In this document: piece by piece, positions 23,585 to 31,668 of the stretch | How the letters are laid out: the number at the start of each line of letters is the position of its first letter | Position numbering within the stretch: position 1 is the first letter of the stretch | Source of the DNA: CAZJJK01 sp964546285 | Lineage (GTDB): Bacteria > Spirochaetota > Spirochaetia > Treponematales > Breznakiellaceae | DNA length: 48,208 bases | Direction of reading: 5' to 3' | Assembly: GCA_964546285.1 (NCBI GenBank) | Contig: CAZJJK010000008.1 | Span: 1 to 48,208 of the forward strand | Made by a program: the position numbers and the translations under genes | Notes under the pieces: generated by a model | The model's input: the letters and a program-made list of their open reading frames with translations, nothing else | Database searches by the model: none | What the model was told of the DNA's origin: nothing

Positions 23585-24706
23585 TTAAGCGGGTCTGCTC
23601 CGCTTGACGACTTCCGCTGCCATAGCGTTCAAAGGGAGAACAAGATCAACGCCCCCGGCCTTTATCGCTTCATTCGGCATGCCGAATACCACGCAAGACG
23701 CCTCATCCTGAGCGATAGTGAAAGCCCCAGCGTCACGTAGCTCCTTCATCCCCCTAGAGCCGTCGTCGCCCATGCCCGTCATGATAAGGGCGACAGCGTT
23801 CTTGCCGGCATAGCGCGCCGCCGAACGGAAGAGCACATCCACACTGGGACGATGCCGACACACAAGGGGGCCGTCCCGCACCTCCACAAAATAACGCGAT
23901 CCGGAGCGTTTTAACAGCGTATGTTTGTTCCCTGGCGCTATCAAAACACGCCCTCGGATAACTGAATCATTATTGGCGGCTTCCTTAACATCAACCCGAC
24001 ATAAACCGTCCAAGCGCTTGGCGAAGGCGGCCGTAAAATGTTCCGGCATATGCTGGACTATAACGGTCCCCGCCGCGTCCACTGGCAAGGCTTCCAGGTA
24101 TTCCCGTAAAGCCTCCGTACCACCGGTAGAAGCTCCAATCACGACCACTTTTTCCGTCGTTTCCAAAGAACCGACAGCGGAAGGTTTTGGCAGAATAACA
24201 TCGGCGGTCAGTTTCGGCGCCGGACTTTCCAGGCTAGAGAGATCCCGCGCCTTTCTTTCCAGAAGCGGCCTATCGGAAGGTAGGCGCGGTTTTCGCAAAC
24301 GGGCCAAGCGCGCGGCATGAACCGCGTCACAAATCCTCACCTTAGCTTCTTCCAAGAAGCGCTTAGTCCCAAGTTTTGGTTTTTGTATAATTTCCACAGC
24401 GCCGTATTCCAAGGCTTTGATAGCGTTCTCGCTGCCTTCTTCGGTTTTTGATGAACAGATCACCACCGGTAGAGGATCTTTTTCCATAACTAGCTTCAGA
24501 AAACTTAGACCGTCCATCCGTGGCATTTCAACATCGCTGATTATAACATCCGGCCGCGCGGCTTCCATCTTTTTAAAAGCGAAAAACGGATCCGCGGCGA
24601 CTTCGACAAACTCGATTGAGGGATCTCCTTCCAGCACTTCCTTAAGCGTCTGCCGTACAATCGCCGAATCATCGACTATCAAAACCCTAATCTTATCCCG
24701 CGCCAT
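23585..24706 (-). CDS. cheB: Chemotaxis methylesterase CheB
   Basis: The 373-residue protein has an N-terminal receiver (VDDSAIVRQ, phospho-Asp58 in IISDVEMPRMDG) and a C-terminal methylesterase with the catalytic triad Ser in IGASTGGTEAL, His in VQHMPEHFTAAFA and Asp in MTGMGDDGSRG. CheB removes methyl groups from chemoreceptors as the adaptation partner of CheR, which lies directly upstream. A linker of about 35 residues between domains is typical. It is separated from cheR by 8 bases. Confidence 0.95.
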   Translation of the reverse strand: MARDKIRVLIVDDSAIVRQTLKEVLEGDPSIEFVEVAADPFFAFKKMEAARPDVIISDVEMPRMDGLSFLKLVMEKDPLPVVICSSKTEEGSENAIKALEYGAVEIIQKPKLGTKRFLEEAKVRICDAVHAARLARLRKPRLPSDRPLLERKARDLSSLESPAPKLTADVILPKPSAVGSLETTEKVVVIGASTGGTEALREYLEALPVDAAGTVIVQHMPEHFTAAFAKRLDGLCRVDVKEAANNDSVIRGRVLIAPGNKHTLLKRSGSRYFVEVRDGPLVCRHRPSVDVLFRSAARYAGKNAVALIMTGMGDDGSRGMKELRDAGAFTIAQDEASCVVFGMPNEAIKAGGVDLVLPLNAMAAEVVKRSRPA

Positions 24707-24714
24707 GTCCGCTC

Positions 24715-25599
24715 CTACCGTTTTTGATACACGGTCGGCGCTAACGACCGAAAAGCTTGATTCATGCCAGCCATCGTTTCGGAATGACCCAAAAAAAGAA
24801 CGCCATCATCCATAAGATACTTATGGAATTTGCCTATTAATTTTTCCTGCGTTGGGCGATCAAAATAAATAATTACGTTTCTACAAAAGATGATATCAAA
24901 GCGTTCGCGAAATCCATAGTCTTCATCCATAAGGTTTTGGCGGCGAAAGGCGACCTTGTGGCGTAAAATCGGCTTCATGCGGACCAAGTCCCGTCCAGCG
25001 TCCCGGCTCCGCAGCATATACCGCTTTTTCAGTTCCAAGGGAACGGGTAGAACGCGGTCAGCTTGATACACGGCGTCTTGGGCTATAGCCAGCACCTTAG
25101 TGGAAATGTCGGTCGCTAAAATCATGTACTCAAAACCCGGGTGTTTTGCCTTGTATTCCTCCAACACTATAGCCAGGGTATAGGGTTCCTCGCCGGTGGA
25201 ACAACCCGCCGACCATATATTTACACGCTGGCCTAAACGTTTTCCCCAGCGTGGTAACAAGTTTTCCGAAAGATAGACAAAATGGTCCGCCTCTCTATAA
25301 AAATCCGTCTTATTTGTGGTTACCGCGTCTATCATATGATGCAATTCCGAGGCGGCTCCACGGTCACTAAAGACAAAATCCAGATAAGCCGAGTAATTCG
25401 ATATACCACATTGGCGTAAGCGACGCGATAGACGGCTTTCCAGCATTACCCGTTTGGTTACCGGCATCCGAATACCCAATTCGCTCTCTATAAAATGGCT
25501 AAGCCTCTTAAAATCATCCTCGCTTATTCTTGGCGGGACAAGGGGATAGGCGTAATCCTGAGGCGACGCGGTATAGCCGGAGACTTGGTCGGATATCAT
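24715..25599 (-). CDS. cheR: Chemotaxis protein methyltransferase CheR
   Basis: The 294-residue protein has the CheR N-terminal helical part (LGIRMPVTKRVMLESRLSRRL) and the methyltransferase part with INIWSAGCSTGEEPYTLAIVL (SAM site, GxSTGEE) and FDIIFCRNVIIYF. It ends GHSETMAG, where the SAM pocket closes. It methylates receptor glutamates. Its start overlaps the cheA stop by 4 bases (ATGA), so translation is coupled. Confidence 0.95.
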   Translation of the reverse strand: MISDQVSGYTASPQDYAYPLVPPRISEDDFKRLSHFIESELGIRMPVTKRVMLESRLSRRLRQCGISNYSAYLDFVFSDRGAASELHHMIDAVTTNKTDFYREADHFVYLSENLLPRWGKRLGQRVNIWSAGCSTGEEPYTLAIVLEEYKAKHPGFEYMILATDISTKVLAIAQDAVYQADRVLPVPLELKKRYMLRSRDAGRDLVRMKPILRHKVAFRRQNLMDEDYGFRERFDIIFCRNVIIYFDRPTQEKLIGKFHKYLMDDGVLFLGHSETMAGMNQAFRSLAPTVYQKR

Positions 25600-27791
25600 C
25601 GATCAGCGGCCTCGTTAAGGGCCAAGCTGACGGCTTCATCGCGACGGGCGGCTTCCGCCGCTTTATTTACATCCAAGATCAACGCTACTTTCCCATCGCC
25701 AAGTATGGTCGCTCCCGCGATCCCTTCAGCCTTTTTGAACAAGCGTCCAAGGGGTTTAATAACCGTCTGATAATCGCCAACGACCTCATCCACAACCAAA
25801 CCTAAGCGTTCCTCGGCGGCGTTAACCACCACTATCTGTTCAACGGGCGGGGGGCTGCCCTGAAGACGAAACAGGGACCGCAATGCGGCAAAGGGCACTA
25901 TCTCCGCCCGATAGGTCATCACTTGACGTTTTCTATCACCTTCTGTCCGAATGTATTCTACACAACCGTCAACCGCCGACAAAGGCAACACATAGAAAGC
26001 TTGATCCACTCTAACTAACAAGCCCTCAATAATAGCCAGGGTTAGGGGAAGCTTAAGGCTAACGCGCGTTCCCTTACCCCGTTCCGAATTCAGCGAAACA
26101 GCGCCCCCCAAAGCCTCAATTTCACGCTTAACGACATCCATACCGACCCCGCGTCCCGATACGGAACTTACCTTAGCCGCCGTGGAAAAACCGGGCGAAA
26201 AAATTAACTGATACGCCTCCTGTTCGGAAAGGGAAGCGCCCTGTGGCATTAGACCTCTTTCCACGGCTTTCGCCACTATCTTGTCGTAATCAAGACCAGC
26301 TCCATCGTCCTGTATTTCAATAATAACATTCGCGCCGGAATGACACGCCGATAAACGCACCGTTCCGCTTTCACCTTTACCCTTCATTTTGCGTTCATCC
26401 GGCATCTCAATGCCGTGATCCACGCTGTTTCTGATCAGATGAACCAGAGGATCGGTTAGGCGCTCTATAACGGTTTTATCCAACTCCGTCTCTCCGCCTT
26501 CGGTTTCCAGTTCAATCAGCTTCCCAAGTTCCGCGGATAAATCCCTTACCACCCGCCGAAAACGACTGAAAGCCGTTCCAATAGGGAGCATACGAATACT
26601 TAAGGCGTTGTCGCGTAATTGAGAAACTAAACGCTCAAACTGTTCCGCCACGGCGCTTAGCGCGCTATCGCCCAATAATACAGCGGTTTGACTGAGCCTT
26701 GCTTGAGTCGTGACAAGTTCTCCAACCAAATCCACTAAGGAGTCTAATTTTTCGCTCGCTACGCGCAAGCTAGAGCCGTTTAGCTCCTGCCTATTCTGTT
26801 CACGCGCGTTTCTTTGACGGGCCTGTTCATCCAGCGCGCTTTGGATCTGCTCCGGCGTGGCGACACTTTGCTCCACCAACACCTCACCAAGACGCCGCTT
26901 CTCGGACAGGACGGCGGCGACTCGTTCCTTTGTGGTAACGCCCCGCTCCACAAGGATTTCACCAAGCCGCTTTACTTCCGGCAAATCAGGAAGCGTTTCT
27001 TCCCTGTCGTCATCGTCATCGCGCAAAGCCAGTTCCTCAATATTCAGCGAACAGGCTCCTTCCACAAAAATAAAGATATCGCGGATAGCGTCTTTGCCCT
27101 TTTCGGTAACAAGGTCTATATCCCAAGCCATATAGCATTTTTCTGGATCAAGCTCTTCAAGCTTGGGGACAGTTCTAGCCAGGGGTTTAATCGTCGCTTC
27201 ACCCAAACGGCGTAATTCATCCAATAATAATAAGGGCCGTGTTCCATTTAAAAAAATATCAGACGCCGGCTCAAAATGGATAAGGAAACGCTTAAGGCCA
27301 AGCGCTTGGGGAACCTTATCAGACACATCCAGCGTCGGGTCGGCCTCGGCGCTGGACGCCAAGGTGTCGGCGCCGAGAGCTTCCGCTTGACGCCGTTTTT
27401 CGTCGGCCAAGGCGGCACCGCGTTTTTCAGCGTAAAGACGATACTCAGAGGCAAGCGCGCTAGCCTCATCGCGGAGCTCTGAAGAATCCCCATTCAGCAT
27501 AGCCGAGATTAGGTCCCGCGCCTTAAGCGTCATATCGATAAAGCGGCGATCAACCCTGAATAAACCTTCCCGAAGCATAACCATGACGCTTTCCAATTCA
27601 TGCGTAAACGCGGCTATAGCGTCAAAACCAAACATAGAGGAAGAGCCTTTAAGGGTATGCATGGCGCGGAACACCGCGCCTATCGTTTCAACATCTTCCG
27701 GCGCTTTTTCCAAGCGGAGTAAATCATCTTCCAGTCCGGCGATGAGCTCAGCGGCCTCCTCGCGAAAAGCGTCCTTGAAGCGTTCAATCAT
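25596..27791 (-). CDS. cheA: Chemotaxis histidine kinase CheA
   Basis: The 731-residue protein has P1 with phospho-His45 (AMHTLKGSSSMFGF), a P2-like region, P3 dimerization (LVDLVGELVTTQARLSQ), the ATPase domain (DPLVHLIRNSVDHGIE, IQDDGAGLD, GRGVGMDVVKREIE) and the CheW-like P5. A run at about 270-330 carries two related LGEILVERGV / LGEVLVEQSV segments between P2 and P3; the function is unknown to me, and it is a repeat of about 30 residues. CheA starts the phosphate flow to CheY and CheB. It overlaps the STAS gene by 4 bases. Confidence 0.95.
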   Translation of the reverse strand: MIERFKDAFREEAAELIAGLEDDLLRLEKAPEDVETIGAVFRAMHTLKGSSSMFGFDAIAAFTHELESVMVMLREGLFRVDRRFIDMTLKARDLISAMLNGDSSELRDEASALASEYRLYAEKRGAALADEKRRQAEALGADTLASSAEADPTLDVSDKVPQALGLKRFLIHFEPASDIFLNGTRPLLLLDELRRLGEATIKPLARTVPKLEELDPEKCYMAWDIDLVTEKGKDAIRDIFIFVEGACSLNIEELALRDDDDDREETLPDLPEVKRLGEILVERGVTTKERVAAVLSEKRRLGEVLVEQSVATPEQIQSALDEQARQRNAREQNRQELNGSSLRVASEKLDSLVDLVGELVTTQARLSQTAVLLGDSALSAVAEQFERLVSQLRDNALSIRMLPIGTAFSRFRRVVRDLSAELGKLIELETEGGETELDKTVIERLTDPLVHLIRNSVDHGIEMPDERKMKGKGESGTVRLSACHSGANVIIEIQDDGAGLDYDKIVAKAVERGLMPQGASLSEQEAYQLIFSPGFSTAAKVSSVSGRGVGMDVVKREIEALGGAVSLNSERGKGTRVSLKLPLTLAIIEGLLVRVDQAFYVLPLSAVDGCVEYIRTEGDRKRQVMTYRAEIVPFAALRSLFRLQGSPPPVEQIVVVNAAEERLGLVVDEVVGDYQTVIKPLGRLFKKAEGIAGATILGDGKVALILDVNKAAEAARRDEAVSLALNEAADR

Positions 27792-28123
27792 GAGCCGATC
27801 GCCTCCCCCGCTAGAGCCGCTAAAGCTTTTTGAGCTCCCACCGCCGAAGCGGAATCATCGGTAGGAAAGCCGGATGTCGCTAAAGAGTTCAAAAAATTGT
27901 TTTTTGGCTTTCCCCTTAATAACAATTTTTTACCCGACAACTGAGCGGTCACTAAAGCGGATAATAAAAGTTGAACGAAGGCTATATCAACATTACCAAG
28001 CAAGGAGACGCTGATAACCACCTGATCGGCTTTAGCGAAAGCGTCCAGCAATTCAGCCTTGCGTTCACGCGCCATCTCAACCGTTTGATCGCCTTCCCAC
28101 GTTAAGACCCTAACCGTCGCCAC
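27788..28123 (-). CDS. STAS domain protein, first gene of the chemotaxis operon
   Basis: The 111-residue protein has the STAS pattern of alternating strands and helices, with VVISVSLLGNVDIAFVQLLLSALVTAQ in the middle. In anti-sigma-factor antagonists a Ser or Thr follows the Asp in this loop and is phosphorylated; here Asp-Ile-Ala stands there, so phosphoswitching is unlikely. The start is GTG with GGAGGGGG upstream. It is coupled to cheA and probably acts as a local binding partner; which protein it contacts is not visible. Confidence 0.75.
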   Translation of the reverse strand: MATVRVLTWEGDQTVEMARERKAELLDAFAKADQVVISVSLLGNVDIAFVQLLLSALVTAQLSGKKLLLRGKPKNNFLNSLATSGFPTDDSASAVGAQKALAALAGEAIGS

Positions 28124-28144
28124 GCTTGCCGCCCCCTCCTACTT

Positions 28145-28172
28145 AGTATATTCGGACTAGGCGCGAACGCAA
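28145..28172 (-). promoter_or_regulatory. Promoter candidate of the chemotaxis operon
   Basis: On the minus strand TTGCGT, 16 bases, TATACT, about 20 bases before the GTG of the STAS gene, with the Shine-Dalgarno in between. No other strong promoter is seen before the downstream genes to 17664, so one long transcript is likely. Confidence 0.45.
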
Positions 28173-28203
28173 GCTTCATGAAAGCCCAACGCGCTATAAA
28201 CGC

Positions 28204-30012
28204 TTACAGGAGATTAGGACGATCAAGCGGCGCGGCCAGCCTTATCGTTGTCTCCAAATAGCCAAGCCTACGTTTTTTTACAAATAGGTCGATAAAGGCG
28301 ACACCGAGATCCAAATTAGCTGAGAAACTTCGGATTGAGACTGGGTCATTTTCCGACAAACCGGCTGTATCAGCCTCTGAACCATCTATCACCTGGCGAA
28401 CCAGATACACGGGTTCCCAGGTATCGCTGCCGGAGGGTCCTAACAGTAGGCCATAAAGGGCGGGAACCATACGCTCCGGCCTATCCACCGCTATAGCGGA
28501 AGCGAGCGGAGAGTCAGGCCGCGTCGCGGCGGCTATAAGTAACGGCTGTTTCCCATCAACGACGACATTTATTAACTCGCTAGGACGAGTGGCCATCAGC
28601 GCGTCCTGAAAATCCTCAATGCCGCCGCTCAAACCATTAATCGTCTTAAGCGACGCGGCCTCAAATAGGCCGTAATCGGCGGTTGGTGCCTTAGGATGCA
28701 CATAGGAAACCCGAACCTCGCCTCCCTCTTTGTAGACGCTTAAGCCCAGCCAAGAACGCTCTAGTTTTCCACCGCGGTACAAGCCGCTGAGACAATCTTG
28801 GATATGGCGCGCCGGCAAAGAAAAATTAAGGCCCTCAAAACCCTCCACTCCCGCAAATACTATCCCGGCAAAGAAGCCTCGGCTATCCACCAAGGGGCCG
28901 CCGGAATTCCCCAAGTTTACCGCCGCGTCTATCTGATCAACATCGGCTAATTGTAGCAGACGACGGCCAGTCGCGGAAACGATGCCGGCGGTAAGCGTCC
29001 GCTCAAACCCCGCGGGAGAGCCAATGGCGAAAACGGATTCACCCAAACCTGGCCTCGCGGCGCCCACCACGGAAAAAATATATTCCGGATCGATAGGCGC
29101 TTCCAATAAGGCTAAGTCTAAAATGGGGTCCCATGCTACCACTTTCGCCGGGATACGCGGACTGGATTGATCGCCGAGACGCAGATACACACGAGAATAG
29201 CCTTCGTACTCTGGATCAACCTCGCTAGAGACGACATGGTAATTCGTTAAGGCCCTGCCCCGTTTATCAATAAAAAAAGCCGAACCCACGGCTAAATCAG
29301 GATACGCGCGGCCTTTCTCTATCCTTAAACCGCGATCCACCCATACGGTGGCGACGCCCTTAACCATATCGGACACGGCGTCCTCGCCCCTAGCGTACGC
29401 TTCCCATTCCTGGCTAAGCTCGGCGCCGGCGGCAAGGGCCGCTTCCAGAAAAAATTCCGCTGACCCCCGCAAGCGGTTTTTAAACGCCGCCTCCAATAAG
29501 ACGGTGGCCTGATCAGCTTTTAATTTGCCCTCACGAGTCAGCTTGGCCGCCGCCACAAAAGCCCGCACCGTTTCGCCGTCCGCCAAATCTTTCGCGATCA
29601 GCGACCATTCGGCTTCTTCCATTTCTTCCTCAAGACCGGTGATCGGCAAATCGGGATATACAAGCGCCAAAGCCCGCAGCGAACGCGATAAGGAAAGAGC
29701 TTTATCTATCTCACTGGCTTTTACAGCCTCTTGCCTTGTCTGCTCAAGGCTAAGAGCCGCGCGCCTGATTAATTCAGCCGTTTCTGGTGTTTTACCATAG
29801 CGAAGATCAAAGGCGCTTGCCAAATGGACCGCCCTAGCCGGGTCCTGTTCCACTAAGGCGGCGATTTCTTCCAAACGGAGTTCCGTCGCCGCGCGCGGTT
29901 TTAAGCGTTCGACGGAACCGGCACAAGCGCTAAGACTGAACGCCGCGGCCAGCGGAATAAGAAGAAACAGACTAAAAGGCCGAAATAGATTACGCCGCTG
30001 ACACAAGCTCAT
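28204..30012 (-). CDS. Lipoprotein trypsin-like serine protease (S1C type)
   Basis: The 602-residue protein begins with a signal peptide ending in a lipobox, LSAC with Cys30. A trypsin-like domain follows the helical region (residues about 220-410) with His in RALTNYHVVSSE, Asp in PILDLALLEAP and Ser in VNLGNSGGPLVD. The C-terminal part has PDZ-like segments (VRQVIDGSEADTAGLSENDPVSI). It would be anchored in the periplasm or at the outer surface and process or degrade envelope proteins. A GYSRVYLRLGD strand pattern is normal. Its start overlaps the stop of the upstream gene by 4 bases (ATGA). Confidence 0.85.
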   Translation of the reverse strand: MSLCQRRNLFRPFSLFLLIPLAAAFSLSACAGSVERLKPRAATELRLEEIAALVEQDPARAVHLASAFDLRYGKTPETAELIRRAALSLEQTRQEAVKASEIDKALSLSRSLRALALVYPDLPITGLEEEMEEAEWSLIAKDLADGETVRAFVAAAKLTREGKLKADQATVLLEAAFKNRLRGSAEFFLEAALAAGAELSQEWEAYARGEDAVSDMVKGVATVWVDRGLRIEKGRAYPDLAVGSAFFIDKRGRALTNYHVVSSEVDPEYEGYSRVYLRLGDQSSPRIPAKVVAWDPILDLALLEAPIDPEYIFSVVGAARPGLGESVFAIGSPAGFERTLTAGIVSATGRRLLQLADVDQIDAAVNLGNSGGPLVDSRGFFAGIVFAGVEGFEGLNFSLPARHIQDCLSGLYRGGKLERSWLGLSVYKEGGEVRVSYVHPKAPTADYGLFEAASLKTINGLSGGIEDFQDALMATRPSELINVVVDGKQPLLIAAATRPDSPLASAIAVDRPERMVPALYGLLLGPSGSDTWEPVYLVRQVIDGSEADTAGLSENDPVSIRSFSANLDLGVAFIDLFVKKRRLGYLETTIRLAAPLDRPNLL

Positions 30013-31667
30013 GGCTGCTTCTCATTTAAACCTCTTTGCCGCTCATCAACCCGCGACTCCCTCCTGCCATCTCCATCCAAATCCCAATAGCTGATATGCC
30101 CATCGATATCATACCTTTCCGCGTATTCGGCGTTGCCGTCTCCATCCCAATCGTATTCGGCTTCAAGCAGACGCCCGCTTAGTTCATCATAGCGCCGGAC
30201 AGTCTCAAAACGGCCGTCCCTATCCAGATCGGCATAAGAAAAATCGGGCCGGCCCTTACGATACCGCAGGACAGAAACTATGACTTCATCAATTATTTCC
30301 ATTTTGCGTAAGGGTATAGATCCCACTAACTCAGTTCTTTCCATCCCGCCCTCGCTGAGAGGGCGTTCAATGACAGCCGCGTGAGAAACCAAAACGGTTT
30401 CCGTTAAGAGCGCGCTGGCCTCATCATAGCGGGGAAAGACCAGGACTGGAGCACCATCCCATTCAAGAGCGGCTTCTAACCGCAATGGCGCATAGGCCAG
30501 GGCGGCTGGCGCTGGATAATACACGCGTCCCTCAAAGGCCACGCGCTCCACGCGCGGGTATTCATCCCAAACAATTTCCATATCGATATACGCGCGGCCA
30601 CGATCCGGCTGGGCGTTTATAAAATCCACAGTCCATTCCGGCCGGCCGTTTTGGTCGGCGTCATAAACAAAAGATTCAACCATTCCCTTACTATACCGGC
30701 AGAGACTCTCCGCTAAGCCATCGCCATCGGCATCCTCTATAATAGCGGCGCTGAAGCCAGCGGCCGCGGCCGCGAAAGCCGCGCGATTTGTGTCAGTACC
30801 CGCTAGAGCCCAGAGCCGTTCCACCGTTTCCAAAGGCAATTTATCGCCGCTAAAGAACTCGGCGACAGCCTCGGGAAAAGTTAATAAGCCAAGCTCAAGC
30901 GCCGCGACTATAGCCCTAGGATCGTCACCGCCCTTCGCTCGATAAGCCTTAATAAGCTCAAAGCGCTCCGCCTGGTTGACCAAAAAGGGGACAGCCAAGA
31001 CAGCGATAAGCGGCTCGGTTTCCACTAAATAGGAAAGCCGCTCAAGCACGCGAGCGATAATGGAGCGATCAGATGGTAAGGAGAAATCCTTCCGCGTTTT
31101 TTCCAAAAAAAGCCGAGGAAAGCGGACATCATACGGAAAAGTAGCCAAGGCTTCCACCATTTCCGAGCGGAAAGCTTCGGTGTCATTCAAGCCCGCCAAA
31201 ACACGCAGCCCCAGATAAAGCCGATCCGCCCCATAAGGAAGAGAGCGCAAGCTAAGCGACGCTTTATCGAACTGACGAATATCCACAAGCCGCTCGGCTT
31301 CCAGCGCCAGCGCGTCCGCCGCCGTCCAACGCGTCCATCGATTAACGGCCAAGGCTAAACGAAGCCATTCCAGCGTCTCATCGGCGGGTCGGCCAAGATG
31401 ATGGCCGACGATTGCGGAAAAATAACAAAAATCAGACGAAGCCGCGGCGAAGTCGGCGCCTCGGGCCAAAACGGCGGCCGCCTCGGGCCAAAGAGCTTGG
31501 GAACTTAGATCGATGGCGGCATCCAGATAGAGCGAAGCGATTTTCGCTTCAGCCGCGAGCGCGGACTGAGCGGCGGACTGAGCGGCGGCGGAGTTTGGCA
31601 CGCTTAATCCAAGGATCAAGCCGACAAAAACGGCGAAACCGCCGCGCTTAACGCCGCCCCCTATCAT
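30009..31667 (-). CDS. Exported protein with Asp-rich EF-hand-like repeats
   Basis: The 552-residue protein begins with a signal peptide (VFVGLILGLSVPNSAAAQ) at ATG 31667, one base after the ftsH stop. The middle is helical, TPR-like in feel. The C-terminal part carries several Asp-rich loops: DADGDGLAESL, DADQNGRPEW, DLDRDGRFETV, DWDGDGNAEYAERYD and DLDGDGRRES. These match the calcium loop DxDxDG of dockerins and EF-hands, so calcium binding is a reasonable guess. The function is unknown. It is coupled to ftsH upstream and a protease downstream, so a link to envelope quality control is an inference. The frame also reads on 88 codons upstream inside ftsH, where I reject it. Confidence 0.7.
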   Translation of the reverse strand: MIGGGVKRGGFAVFVGLILGLSVPNSAAAQSAAQSALAAEAKIASLYLDAAIDLSSQALWPEAAAVLARGADFAAASSDFCYFSAIVGHHLGRPADETLEWLRLALAVNRWTRWTAADALALEAERLVDIRQFDKASLSLRSLPYGADRLYLGLRVLAGLNDTEAFRSEMVEALATFPYDVRFPRLFLEKTRKDFSLPSDRSIIARVLERLSYLVETEPLIAVLAVPFLVNQAERFELIKAYRAKGGDDPRAIVAALELGLLTFPEAVAEFFSGDKLPLETVERLWALAGTDTNRAAFAAAAAGFSAAIIEDADGDGLAESLCRYSKGMVESFVYDADQNGRPEWTVDFINAQPDRGRAYIDMEIVWDEYPRVERVAFEGRVYYPAPAALAYAPLRLEAALEWDGAPVLVFPRYDEASALLTETVLVSHAAVIERPLSEGGMERTELVGSIPLRKMEIIDEVIVSVLRYRKGRPDFSYADLDRDGRFETVRRYDELSGRLLEAEYDWDGDGNAEYAERYDIDGHISYWDLDGDGRRESRVDERQRGLNEKQP

Positions 31668-31668
31668 G

